Shown here in pieces: positions 26,502-35,130 of a stretch of 64,000 bases of DNA (the stretch's first letter is position 1; each line of letters starts with the position of its first letter). The DNA is from Rhodanobacter denitrificans (GTDB taxonomy: Bacteria > Pseudomonadota > Gammaproteobacteria > Xanthomonadales > Rhodanobacteraceae): assembly GCF_000230695.2 (NCBI RefSeq), contig NC_020541.1, positions 2,604,001 to 2,668,000 of the forward strand, given 5' to 3'. A program made the translations under genes and the position numbers. The notes beneath the pieces were generated by a model. That model was not told the origin of the DNA and did no database searches. It worked only from the letters and a program-made list of their open reading frames with translations.

Positions 26502-26641
26502 CAATCCGCGGCGCTCGCCGGTAGCCGCCGGTTCCGCCCTGCTGCTAGGCTCATGCGCGCACCGCGGCCGCGGCGGCGTCACCCGCCCGCCCGCGCCGTT
26601 TCCCCGCCACCGAAGCGAAGGTCGAGCTGCCATGACGCGCC

Positions 26642-27409
26642 ATGTCCACGGCTGAGTCCGCCGGCGGCATCGCCTTCGCGCTGGTGCAGGCGGGCAAGCG
26701 CTACGGCCGGCTGCAGGCGCTCGAACAGGTCAGCCTGGCGTTCGCCGCCGGCACCACCACCGCGCTGATCGGCAGCAGTGGCTCGGGCAAGTCCACCGTG
26801 CTGCGCCTGCTGCTCGGCCTGGAGTGGCCGGACCACGGCCACGTCGAAGTCGACGGCCGCCCCCTGCAGCGCAGCGACGTGCTGCCGCTGCGCCGGCGGG
26901 TCGGCTACGTGATCCAGGACGGCGGCCTGTTCCCGCACCTGACCGCGCTGGGCAACCTGGCCCTGCTGCCGCGCCACCTCGGCTGGAATCGCGAGCGGAT
27001 CCGCCAGCGCGCGGAACAGCTCGCCGCGCTGACGCATTTGCCGACTGGCGTACTGGAGCGCTACCCGGCCGAACTGTCCGGCGGCCAGCGCCAGCGCGTG
27101 GCGCTGATGCGCGCGTTGATGGCCGATCCCGACGCGCTGCTGCTGGACGAACCGCTCGGCGCGCTCGACCCGGTGGTGCGCCACGAACTGCAGGACGAAC
27201 TGAAGCAGATCTTCGACCAGCTCGGCAAGACCGTGATCGTGGTCACCCACGACCTCGCCGAGGCGGCCTGGTTCGCCGAGCGGCTGGTGCTGCTGCGCCA
27301 GGGTGCCGTGCTGCAGGACGGGACGTTCCGCGACCTGCGCGAGCGCCCCGCCGATGCCTTCGTCAACCGCTTCGTCGCGGCGCAGCGGCGCCTGCCGGAG
27401 GCCCCGTGA
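26642..27409 (+). CDS. Osmoprotectant-type ABC transporter ATP-binding protein
   Basis: 255-aa ATPase with Walker A GSSGSGKST, signature LSGGQRQR, Walker B LLLDEPLGALD and the H-loop VTHDLAEA. It groups with the glycine betaine/carnitine/choline (OpuC/YehX-like) importer ATPases by eye, but lacks a C-terminal CBS tandem, so ionic-strength gating through CBS is not expected. The stop overlaps the start of the fused permease gene by one base (TGATG), so the pair forms an operon. Confidence 0.88.
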   Translation: MSTAESAGGIAFALVQAGKRYGRLQALEQVSLAFAAGTTTALIGSSGSGKSTVLRLLLGLEWPDHGHVEVDGRPLQRSDVLPLRRRVGYVIQDGGLFPHLTALGNLALLPRHLGWNRERIRQRAEQLAALTHLPTGVLERYPAELSGGQRQRVALMRALMADPDALLLDEPLGALDPVVRHELQDELKQIFDQLGKTVIVVTHDLAEAAWFAERLVLLRQGAVLQDGTFRDLRERPADAFVNRFVAAQRRLPEAP

Positions 27410-28914
27410 TGCGCCGCCTGCTACCCGCGCCAATGCTGCTGGGCGTTTGCCTGCTGCTGGGCGCCTGCCTGCTGCCCGCGCCGACGCAGGCCGCACCGGT
27501 GCGGATCGGTTCCAAGCAGTTCACCGAGTCGGTGATCCTCGGCGAACTGGCGCTGGCCGGCGCGCGCGAGGCCGGCGTCGAGGCGGTACACCGGCGTGAG
27601 CTGGGCGGCACCCGCATCCTGTGGCGCGCCCTGCTCGACGGCGAAATCGACGCCTACCCCGAGTACACCGGCACGCTCACCCAGGAACTGCTGAAGGGCC
27701 TGCCGGCGAACGCGGATATCGCCAGCTTGCGCGCGCAACTGAAACCCCTGGGCATCGGCATCACCGACTCGCTCGGCTTCAGCGACAGCTATGCAATCGG
27801 CATGCGCAGCGATGTCGCCGCGCGGCTGGGCATCACCGACATTTCCGACCTGCTGCAGCACCCCGGCCTGCGCTTCGGCTTCTCCAACGAGTTCATGGAT
27901 CGCGGCGACGGCTGGCCCGGCCTGCGCCAACGCTACGGCCTGCCGCAGGCGCACGTGAGCGGCCTCGACCACGCGCTGTCGTACCGCGCCTTGGCCAGCG
28001 GCGCGGTCGACGCGATCGACCTTTACAGCACCGACGCGGAAATCCCCTACTACCACCTGCGCACGCTGCGCGACGATCGCGATTACTTTCCACGCTACGA
28101 CGCGGTCTACCTGTACCGCCTGGCGCTGGAGCAGAGCGCGCCGGCCTTCGTCGGCGTGCTGCACAAGCTCGCCGGCAGCATCGACGAAGACGCGATGCGC
28201 GCGATGAACGCGCGGGTGAAGCTGCGCGGCGTGAAGGAAAACGTGGTGGCCGCCGATTTCCTCGGCATCCACGCGGACGGCCACGACGGCGGGCCATGGC
28301 CGCACCTGCTCCAGCGCAGCGTCGAACACGTCAAGCTGGTGGCGATCTCGCTGGGGCTGGCGATACTGCTGGCGATCCCGCTGGGCATCCTGGCGGCCCG
28401 GCGGCGGCGTCTCGGCCAGTGGTTGATCGGCCTGACCGGCGTACTGCAGACGGTGCCGTCGCTGGCGATGTTCGTGTTCATGATCCCGCTGCTCGGCATC
28501 GGCACCTGGCCGGCGATCGCCGCGCTGTTCCTGTACAGCCTGCTGCCGATCGTGCGCAACACGCATGCCGGCCTGGTCGGCATTGCGCCGGAATTGCGCG
28601 AATCCGCCGCCGCGCTGGGCCTGCCGCCCGGCGTGCGGCTGCGCCGGGTGGAACTGCCGCTGGCGATGCGCTCGATCCTGGCCGGCATCAAGACCGCGGC
28701 GGTGATCAACGTGGGCACCGCCACGCTGGCGGCGCTGATCGGCGCCGGCGGCTACGGCCAGCCGATCCTCACCGGCATCCGGCTGGACGACGTGGGCCTG
28801 ATCCTGCAGGGCGCCGTGCCGGCCGCCGTGCTGGCGCTGCTGGTGCAGGGCCTGTTCGAACTGGTCGAGCGCCGGCTGACGCCGCGCGGACTGCGGCTCG
28901 AAGCGCGCCAATAG
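27409..28914 (+). CDS. Fused osmoprotectant-binding protein and ABC permease
   Basis: 501-aa fusion. A signal sequence (residues 1-26) leads into a type II binding domain of the OpuC/OsmF kind (VRIGSKQFTESVILGE, DAYPEYTGTLTQELL, up to ~290). From ~300 to the end runs a typical importer permease with about six helices, holding the coupling motif in ELRESAAALGLPPGVRLRRVELP. In many fused systems of this class the permease comes first and the binding protein last, so the order here is reversed. The signal peptide may stay as a membrane anchor. With the upstream ATPase this is a complete two-gene importer for betaine-like solutes. Confidence 0.87.
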   Translation: MRRLLPAPMLLGVCLLLGACLLPAPTQAAPVRIGSKQFTESVILGELALAGAREAGVEAVHRRELGGTRILWRALLDGEIDAYPEYTGTLTQELLKGLPANADIASLRAQLKPLGIGITDSLGFSDSYAIGMRSDVAARLGITDISDLLQHPGLRFGFSNEFMDRGDGWPGLRQRYGLPQAHVSGLDHALSYRALASGAVDAIDLYSTDAEIPYYHLRTLRDDRDYFPRYDAVYLYRLALEQSAPAFVGVLHKLAGSIDEDAMRAMNARVKLRGVKENVVAADFLGIHADGHDGGPWPHLLQRSVEHVKLVAISLGLAILLAIPLGILAARRRRLGQWLIGLTGVLQTVPSLAMFVFMIPLLGIGTWPAIAALFLYSLLPIVRNTHAGLVGIAPELRESAAALGLPPGVRLRRVELPLAMRSILAGIKTAAVINVGTATLAALIGAGGYGQPILTGIRLDDVGLILQGAVPAAVLALLVQGLFELVERRLTPRGLRLEARQ

Positions 28915-28921
28915 ATCCGCC

Positions 28922-29266
28922 TCAGGCCTTCCTCAGGAAACACACCTTCAGCACCAGGCCCTTGATCTTGTCCGAGCTGCCTTCGATGTGCTCGTCGTCG
29001 CCGTCGACCAGACGGATGTTGCGGATCAGCGTGCCCTGCTTCAGCGCGATCGACGCCCCCTTCACCTTCAGGTCCTTGATCACCGTCACCGTGTCGCCGC
29101 TGTTGAGCACGTTGCCGTTGACGTCGCGCACCACCAGCGCGGCATCGCCCGCATGCACACTCGCCGCGATCGGCCACTCGTGACCGCAGTCGGCGCACAC
29201 GTAGTTGTCGCCGTCCGGATAGGTGTTCTCCATCGCGCACAGCGGGCAGGCGGGGATGTCGGACAT
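28922..29266 (-). CDS. yjdM: Zinc-ribbon protein YjdM (PhnA family)
   Basis: 114-aa PhnA/YjdM-family protein. A zinc ribbon with two CxxC pairs lies at the N-terminus (ACPLCAMENTYPDG, CADCGHEW), followed by an SH3-like C-terminal domain (NSGDTVTVIKDLKVKG). The ATG at 29266 is preferred over an in-frame TTG seven codons upstream; AGGA lies about seven bases before it. It is convergent with the osmoprotectant transporter gene. Function in the family is unclear despite the phosphonate-related old name. Confidence 0.92.
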   Translation of the reverse strand: MSDIPACPLCAMENTYPDGDNYVCADCGHEWPIAASVHAGDAALVVRDVNGNVLNSGDTVTVIKDLKVKGASIALKQGTLIRNIRLVDGDDEHIEGSSDKIKGLVLKVCFLRKA

Positions 29267-29391
29267 CGGTCGATCCTGGTTGTTCAATCAATGGGCCGCC
29301 GATTATACGGGTCATGCGGCGCGCATCCGGCTGCAGTCGCGAGAGTCGCCGACTCGATTATCCTGAACATCCCCTCGCCGAGGTATCCGTC

Positions 29392-29946
29392 ATGTACCGT
29401 TCCCTGCTGCTGTTGCTGGCGCTCGCCATGTCCGCATCCGTTTGCGTCGCCGCCGCGCCGGAGGAAGCCGCCATGGCCGGGCTTCCCCATGTCGCGTTCC
29501 CGGCGCCGCATCGCGTGGCCTCCGGGCGGCTGCAGGCCAGCGACATCCCCACGCTGAAGCGCGCCGGCATCCGCCAGGTGATCGACCTCAGCCTGGACAG
29601 CGAGACGCCCGACTTCGACGAAGCCGCCGCAATGCGCGCGGCCGGCATCGGCTACCACAACCTGCCGATCCGCGGCGCCGCCGACCTGAGCCGCGCCCGG
29701 GTCGTGCAGTTCGACCGCCTGCTGCGCGACGCCGGCGACCAGCCGACCCTGGTGCATTGCGCCAGCGGCAACCGGGTGGGCGCGATGATCGCCCTGCGCG
29801 CCGTGCTGCTCGGCGGCCAGTCGACCGACGCTGCGCTGGCGGAAGGCCATCGCTGGGGCCTGCAGGGTCTGGAACCGGCCGTGCGCGAGCGGCTGCAGGC
29901 ATGGTCGAGCGGCGCCACGGATGTACCGGTGCCGCCCGCACACTGA
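29392..29946 (+). CDS. Exported tyrosine-phosphatase-like protein (DUF442/BLH type)
   Basis: 184-aa protein with a Sec signal peptide (SLLLLLALAMSASVCVA). The catalytic loop is HCASGNRVGA, where Cys and Arg are five positions apart, the form usual in the DUF442/beta-lactamase-hydrolase-like group rather than the classical C-x5-R loop. The region before it (GIRQVIDLSLDSET) matches the same fold. It should sit in the periplasm; the substrate is unknown. Confidence 0.8.
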   Translation: MYRSLLLLLALAMSASVCVAAAPEEAAMAGLPHVAFPAPHRVASGRLQASDIPTLKRAGIRQVIDLSLDSETPDFDEAAAMRAAGIGYHNLPIRGAADLSRARVVQFDRLLRDAGDQPTLVHCASGNRVGAMIALRAVLLGGQSTDAALAEGHRWGLQGLEPAVRERLQAWSSGATDVPVPPAH

Positions 29947-29991
29947 AGCGGCGCCACGCTGGCGCGAAAGCCGCTGGGCAAGTGGGGTACC

Positions 29992-30957
29992 ATGCGCACC
30001 ACCCAAGCTGCGCACGGCACGGCCCTGGACCCGATCCCCGCTTCGCCGCCCGTTTCCACGCCGCTGCCGCTGCGCGCGGTGTTGCTGATGCTGGCCAGCG
30101 CCAGTTTCTTCGCGCTGATGGCGGTGACGATCCGGTTCGCCTCCGCCCAGTTGCACCCGTTCCAGATCACCTTCTTCCGCAGCACGTTCGGCGCGCTGTT
30201 CGCGCTGCCGCTGCTGCACCCGCACGGCTGGCAGCTGCTGCGCACGCCGCGGCTCGGTTTCTACGTGATGCGTTGCGTGCTCGGCATGGGCGGCATGCTG
30301 GCCGGCTTCTGGGCGATCGTGAACCTGCCGCTGGCCGAGGCGGTGGCGCTGTCGTACTCCTCGCCGCTGTTCGTCACCATCGGCGCGGTGATCTTTCTCG
30401 GCGAAATCGTGCGCCGGCGCCGCTGGAGCGCGGTGGTGGCCGGCTTCATCGGCGTGCTGGTGATCGTACGGCCCGGCAGCGCGGCATTCACCGCCGGCAG
30501 CCTGGTCGCCCTGCTGGCGGCGGCGCTGACCGGCGCGGTGACGATCAGCATCAAGTCGCTGACCGGCAGCGAGCCGGCCGACCGTATCGTGTTGCTGACC
30601 ACGCTGCTGTGGGTGCCGCTGTCGCTGCCCACCGCGCTGGCCGTGTGGCAATGGCCGCACGCCGGGATCTGGCCGTGGCTGGTGCTGTCCGGTGCGCTCG
30701 GCACCAGCGGCCACTGGTGCTGGACGCGCGCGCTGCGGCTGGCCGATGCCTCGCTGCTGGCGCCGTTCAGCTACCTGCAGTTGCTGATCGTGGCGGTGCT
30801 GGCCTGGTGGATCTTCGACGAACGGGTGGATCGCTACACGGCAGCGGGCGCGGCCATCATCATCGGCGCCAGCCTGTACATCGCCCACCGCGAGCACAGC
30901 CTGGCACGCCAGCGGCGCCGCGAGCGGCGCGCCGCGAATGCCGAGCCACAGATCTGA
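29992..30957 (+). CDS. DMT-superfamily (EamA) transporter
   Basis: 321-aa membrane protein with ten predicted helices in two EamA repeats (first ~30-160, second ~170-305). Segments such as SASFFALMAVTIRFAS and the APFSYLQLLIVAVLAWWIF end are characteristic. Family members export amino acids or other metabolites. A short arginine-rich tail closes the protein. It stands alone between a phosphatase-like gene and a convergent LigT-like gene. Confidence 0.9.
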   Translation: MRTTQAAHGTALDPIPASPPVSTPLPLRAVLLMLASASFFALMAVTIRFASAQLHPFQITFFRSTFGALFALPLLHPHGWQLLRTPRLGFYVMRCVLGMGGMLAGFWAIVNLPLAEAVALSYSSPLFVTIGAVIFLGEIVRRRRWSAVVAGFIGVLVIVRPGSAAFTAGSLVALLAAALTGAVTISIKSLTGSEPADRIVLLTTLLWVPLSLPTALAVWQWPHAGIWPWLVLSGALGTSGHWCWTRALRLADASLLAPFSYLQLLIVAVLAWWIFDERVDRYTAAGAAIIIGASLYIAHREHSLARQRRRERRAANAEPQI

Positions 30958-30976
30958 CGGCGCCGCCCAGCGCGGC

Positions 30977-31648
30977 TCATTCCTCGTCGGACCATGCCGG
31001 CAGCTCCGGCAGGTTGGCCATTTCCGCCAGCAGGTCGACCGGCTCGGGCACGGCGGCCAGCGCCAGCGGCCAGCGGCCGACCACCTCGTACCTGCACTGG
31101 CCGAAGAAACTGCGGATCAGCACGAACTCGGACACGCGCCACTGGATCGCCGCGACCGACTCCTCGATGGCATCGACGGCATGGCCGTGCAGCATGGCCA
31201 CGTGCGGCAGGAAGCTGGACACGCCGCTGACTTGCAGGCCCGCGCGAAGCTGCGCCGCGGCCACCGCCTTGCGCAGCTCCAGCGCCGCCGCGGTGGTGAG
31301 GCCATCCGCACACAGCACGAACGGGAACTGCCCGTCGCGGGCGCTGAAGCGCATCGCCGAATCCAGCGTGGCCACGAAACTCTGCGCGCGCACTTCGCCG
31401 GCCGCGGCCAGCAGTGCGTCTTCCAGCGGCTGGCGCAGCCGTTCGGGCTTGCCCATCGGACACAACGTCAGGTGCAGGCTGTCGACACCGACCGGCGAGC
31501 CGCTGACCCGGTGCGACTTGCGGAAACGCTCGCCCACGCCGACGATCGTGCTGCGTGCCTGTTCATCCGGCAGCAACGCGAAGAAATAGCTGATGCCGGC
31601 GGCGAGTTCGAACGGATTCGATGAAGTGGAAATGACTACCGCCTCCAT
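30977..31648 (-). CDS. 2H phosphoesterase (2'-5' RNA ligase family) with one altered motif
   Basis: 223-aa LigT-like protein, distinct from the one at 14918-15550. The first HxTx motif is intact (DSLHLTLCPMGKP) but the second reads HVAML, with alanine where threonine is expected. Catalysis may be impaired or shifted. The middle (FPFVLCADGLTTAAALELRK) fits the YjcG/LigT fold. The ATG at 31648 is the last in-frame start before the conserved region; the exact start is uncertain. Confidence 0.75.
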   Translation of the reverse strand: MEAVVISTSSNPFELAAGISYFFALLPDEQARSTIVGVGERFRKSHRVSGSPVGVDSLHLTLCPMGKPERLRQPLEDALLAAAGEVRAQSFVATLDSAMRFSARDGQFPFVLCADGLTTAAALELRKAVAAAQLRAGLQVSGVSSFLPHVAMLHGHAVDAIEESVAAIQWRVSEFVLIRSFFGQCRYEVVGRWPLALAAVPEPVDLLAEMANLPELPAWSDEE

Positions 31649-31755
31649 GCTTCGCACCAGTAGCCGGTGGCCCCGCAGCTTGCGGACTGCCGGTAACAGG
31701 ATCCGAGCTTGCCGCTTGTCGGCGGGACGCACAAGTACCCGCCCCGCCGGTCCGT

Positions 31756-32022
31756 TCAGCGCAGCTGGCTGTCCTTGCTGCCGCGGCGGTTGTACAGGCT
31801 GGCGCTGCGCTGCTCCGCGTCCTGCGCCTGCTGGCAGGTCACGCACAGACGCACACCGGGCACGGCCTGGCGCCGTGCCGCGGGGATCGGCGCGTCGCAC
31901 TCCTCGCAGCGCTCCAGGCCCGGACCCTGGCGCAATTGCTGGCGCGCGCGCTGCACGCCGTCGTTGACCGTGGCGTCGATCTGGTCCTGCACGGCGCCGT
32001 CGCCGGCCCAACCGGTTGCCAT
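31756..32022 (-). CDS. DksA/TraR-type C4 zinc-finger protein
   Basis: 88-aa small protein. It has the C4 zinc finger [18 protein letters not shown]...CVTCQQ and the alpha-helical N-terminus of the short TraR/YbiI group. Full-length DksA has a long coiled coil that is absent here. Short members can bind the RNA polymerase secondary channel or act as stress-related factors. It is divergent from the acyl-CoA dehydrogenase gene across a gap of about 190 bp. Confidence 0.88.
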   Translation of the reverse strand: MATGWAGDGAVQDQIDATVNDGVQRARQQLRQGPGLERCEECDAPIPAARRQAVPGVRLCVTCQQAQDAEQRSASLYNRRGSKDSQLR

Positions 32023-32214
32023 GGGAAATCTCCGAAGGTTTGGCGGTATGCGCTTGTCTCGGCGAGGATTTGGGTGCGTCGAAGCAGCGTTTCAAGCCGT
32101 TGCGGCGGCCCGCTGCCGGCGGCCACGCGAGGCGCCGCCGGTGCGGCGATTGGCGGCATGGCCCGACGCGGCGGAAGTGCCAGAATGCCGTATTGCCCGC
32201 CATGGAGATCAGTC

Positions 32215-33984
32215 ATGAGTCCGTCGTCGCCCACCGCCCCCGCTTCCTCCACGCCGCGCAGCGACGACAGCGTCGCCAAGCAGCTGTTTCTGGGCAACAT
32301 CGTGGAGGAGAACCTGTTCCCCTACCCGGAGATCCGCGCCCGCGACCGCGAGATGCTGGGCGCGATGACCGACGCGATCGACGAATTCCTGGCCGACAAG
32401 GGCGCCGCGCTGAAGCAGTACGACCGCGACGCCGAGCAGCCGGCCGAGTTCATCCAGGCGCTGCGCGAGATGGGCCTGTTCGGCCTGATCATCCCCGAGG
32501 CGTTCGGCGGCATGGAGCTGTCCAACGGCGCCTATGCGCGCGTGCTCGGCCAGACCAGCAGCCACGACAGTTCGGTCTCGCTGACCATCGGCGCGCACAG
32601 CTCGATCGGCATGAAGGGCCTGCTGCTGTTCGGCAGCGACGCGCAGAAGCAGCGCTACCTGCCGAAGCTGGCCACCGGCGAGATGATCGCCGCGTTCTGC
32701 CTCACCGAATCCGGCGCCGGCTCCGATGCGGCCTCGATCCGCACCAAGGCGACGCGCAACGACGACGGCAGCTGGACACTGAGCGGCGAGAAGATCTGGA
32801 TCACCAACGGCGGCATCGCCGACTTCTACACCGTGTTCGCGCGCACCGACACGCCGGAAGGCAAGATCACCGCCTTCCTGGTCGAGGCGAAGTGGCCCGG
32901 CGTGAGCCACGGCCTGCACGAAGACAAGATGGGCATCCGCGCCTCGAGCACCACCACCGTCGCGTTCGCCGACGTGCGGGTGCCGGCGGAGAACGTGCTG
33001 GGCCCGGTCGGCAAGGGCTTCAAGGTGGCCATGAGCATCCTGAACTCGGGCCGCACCGGCCTGGGCGGCGGCGCGGTGGGCGGCATGCGCACGCTGATCC
33101 GGCTGGCCTGCGCGCAGGCGAAGGAGCGCAAGCAGTTCGGCCAGCCGATCGCCGAGTTCGGCCTGGTGCGCGAGAAGATCGCGCAGATGACGGTGGACTG
33201 CTTTGCCGCCGAGAGCGCGGTGTGGATGGTGGCGCACCTGATCGACGGCGGCGGCAGCGACTACTCGGTCGAGGCCGCGATGAGCAAGGTGTTCGCCAGC
33301 GAGGCGGTGCAGCGCGCCTCCTACGAGGCGCTGCAGATCGCCGCCGGCAACGGCTTCATGCGCGAGTTCCCGTACGAGCAGATCACCCGCGACACGCGCA
33401 TCCTGTCGATCTTCGAGGGCACCAACGAGATCCTGCGCCTGTACGTCGCGCTGTCCGGCCTGAAGGGCGTGGGCGCGGGCCTCGGCGAACTGAAGGCCGC
33501 GGTGGGCGACATCTTCAACGACCCGATCAAGGGCTTCGGCGTGCTCGGCAGCTACACCGGCCGGCGCATGCGCGAGGCCACCGGCTACGGCATCGACCGC
33601 ATCGCCCACGAACTGTCGCCGCGGCTGCGCAAGGTGGCCGCCACCTACGAGAAGTACACGGTGGAACTGTCCAAGTCCGCCGACGCGCTGCTGCGCCGCT
33701 ACGGCAAGAAGGCGGCCGACATGCAGCATGCGCAGAAGCGCCTCGCCGACATCGCGATCGACCTGTTCGTGGGCCTGTGCGTGCTGTCGCGCGCCGACAG
33801 CCTGGAACAGCAATCGCACCCGGCCGCCGGCGAGGCAGCCAGCATCGCCGAAATTTTCGCGAAGCAGGCGCGCCGGCGCATGGCACGCAACGTGCGCGGC
33901 CTGGAGCGCAACGAGGACGCGGCGATCGAGCAGCTGGCCGGCGCGGTGCTCGCGCACGACCGCTACATGTGGGACGTGATCTGA
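32215..33984 (+). CDS. Acyl-CoA dehydrogenase family protein (long, ACAD9/VLCAD-like)
   Basis: 589-aa FAD enzyme for the first step of fatty-acid beta-oxidation. It has the usual N-terminal helical, beta-barrel and C-terminal helical domains: [19 protein letters not shown] for FAD/substrate contact, [17 protein letters not shown], and the catalytic glutamate in [11 protein letters not shown]. An extra C-terminal domain of about 170 residues resembles membrane-associated very-long-chain enzymes. The downstream OsmC gene begins 23 bp later with a good ribosome binding site, so the two are likely co-transcribed. Confidence 0.92.
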   Translation: MSPSSPTAPASSTPRSDDSVAKQLFLGNIVEENLFPYPEIRARDREMLGAMTDAIDEFLADKGAALKQYDRDAEQPAEFIQALREMGLFGLIIPEAFGGMELSNGAYARVLGQTSSHDSSVSLTIGAHSSIGMKGLLLFGSDAQKQRYLPKLATGEMIAAFCLTESGAGSDAASIRTKATRNDDGSWTLSGEKIWITNGGIADFYTVFARTDTPEGKITAFLVEAKWPGVSHGLHEDKMGIRASSTTTVAFADVRVPAENVLGPVGKGFKVAMSILNSGRTGLGGGAVGGMRTLIRLACAQAKERKQFGQPIAEFGLVREKIAQMTVDCFAAESAVWMVAHLIDGGGSDYSVEAAMSKVFASEAVQRASYEALQIAAGNGFMREFPYEQITRDTRILSIFEGTNEILRLYVALSGLKGVGAGLGELKAAVGDIFNDPIKGFGVLGSYTGRRMREATGYGIDRIAHELSPRLRKVAATYEKYTVELSKSADALLRRYGKKAADMQHAQKRLADIAIDLFVGLCVLSRADSLEQQSHPAAGEAASIAEIFAKQARRRMARNVRGLERNEDAAIEQLAGAVLAHDRYMWDVI

Positions 33985-34007
33985 AACCTGCCGAAGGAGA
34001 ACCCGCC

Positions 34008-34424
34008 ATGAGCATCCCCACCGTCCGCACCAGCACCGGCAACGCGCCGTACGCGGTCGATTTCACCGACGACCAGGGCAACAGCTGGCACGCCGACGAG
34101 CCGCTTGAGGAAGGCGGCGCCAACACCGGCCCCGCGCCGCACCGGCTGCTGCTGTCCGCGCTGGGCGCCTGCACCGCGATCACGCTGCAGATGTACGCCG
34201 CGCGCAAGGGCTGGCCGCTGCGCCACGTCGACGTTGAGCTGAAGTTCAACCCCGACGGCACGCCGGCCGCGGGCAACGACATCACCCGCGTGATCACCCT
34301 CGATGGCGAACTGGACGGCGAGCAGCGCGAGCGCCTGCTGCAGATCGCCAACAAGTGCCCGATCCACAAGGTGCTGACCGGCGAGGTGCGCATCGCCTCG
34401 CGGCTTGGCGGCGATTCGCCGTAA
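34008..34424 (+). CDS. OsmC family protein (YhfA-like)
   Basis: 138-aa OsmC-superfamily protein. The peroxidatic Cys is in [16 protein letters not shown] and the second in [11 protein letters not shown], so the pair needed for hydroperoxide reduction is present. It belongs to the OsmC/YhfA side rather than Ohr (compare 24543-24968). AAGGAGA precedes the ATG. It follows the acyl-CoA dehydrogenase gene closely, which may link it to lipid peroxide defence; that is an inference. Confidence 0.9.
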   Translation: MSIPTVRTSTGNAPYAVDFTDDQGNSWHADEPLEEGGANTGPAPHRLLLSALGACTAITLQMYAARKGWPLRHVDVELKFNPDGTPAAGNDITRVITLDGELDGEQRERLLQIANKCPIHKVLTGEVRIASRLGGDSP

Positions 34425-34439
34425 CGGGCTGACGCCACG

Positions 34440-34473
34440 GCCGTCTGGACGGCTGTTCCGAAGCGGACTTCGG
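34440..34473 (+). terminator. Paired hairpins between OsmC and the oxidase operon
   Basis: Two short stems in a row: GGCCGT..ACGGC near 34440-34453 and CCGAAG-cgga-CTTCGG at 34458-34473. No T-tract is visible. The 157-bp gap must also hold the promoter of the oxidase operon, but I could not fix it by eye. Confidence 0.35.
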
Positions 34474-34581
34474 GCCGGAATCGCGGCTTCCCGCCATTTC
34501 CATGCTTCACTCGACCTTGACACCTTCACCAAGGTGGGAGTAGATGACGGGCACGTGGCGCTTCCCGGGGAGAGAACGACC

Positions 34582-35130
34582 ATGGTCTTGCAGAACGTGA
34601 TTTGGGCGATCACGCTGACCGGAATGGGGCTGGTGGCACTGGGCTTCATTTACGCCATCGCGCAGGCCGGCAAGCCGGCCGATACCGCCGAAGCGGAGCG
34701 GGCACATCGAACATCCATCAGCTTGCGCCGCGCCTTGTTCGCGGCGCTTTTGCTGTTGGGCATCGGGATCGCCTGGGCCAGCCTGCGGCCCTTCCCCATT
34801 CCGCCGCAGCACCAGCCGCTGGAGGCGGCACAGGTGGTCGAGGTGGTCGGCCACCAATGGACCTGGGATGTCAGCCAGACCCGCCTGAGGGCTGACGAGC
34901 CGGTGGAGTTCCGGGTGACCGCCAGCGACGTCAACCACGGCTTCGCAATCTACGCCCCGGATGGCCGCATCGTCATCCAGACCCAGGCGATGCCCGGCTT
35001 CACCAACAAGATCCTGTACACGTTCCGCACGCCGGGCACCTACAAGATCATGTGCCTCGAATACTGCGGCGTCGCCCACAACGGGATGACCGCCGAATTC
35101 GACGTCGCCGCGCGGGAGGACAAGTCATGA
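34582..35130 (+). CDS. Cytochrome c oxidase subunit II, B-type (ba3-like)
   Basis: 182-aa subunit with two N-terminal membrane helices and a periplasmic cupredoxin domain. The CuA ligands are all present: His in DVNHGFAIY, and Cys, Glu, Cys, His and Met in CLEYCGVAHNGM. It accepts electrons from cytochrome c or a similar carrier. GGGGAGAG lies upstream of the ATG. The stop overlaps the subunit I start (ATGA). The short size and single-CuA form match the B-type oxidases. Confidence 0.92.
   Translation: MVLQNVIWAITLTGMGLVALGFIYAIAQAGKPADTAEAERAHRTSISLRRALFAALLLLGIGIAWASLRPFPIPPQHQPLEAAQVVEVVGHQWTWDVSQTRLRADEPVEFRVTASDVNHGFAIYAPDGRIVIQTQAMPGFTNKILYTFRTPGTYKIMCLEYCGVAHNGMTAEFDVAAREDKS

Noticed and set aside
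31649..31755. Short stem GGCGGG...CCCGCC between the LigT-like and DksA-like genes
   Set aside because: A 6-bp GC stem with no T-tract; not distinguishable from chance here.
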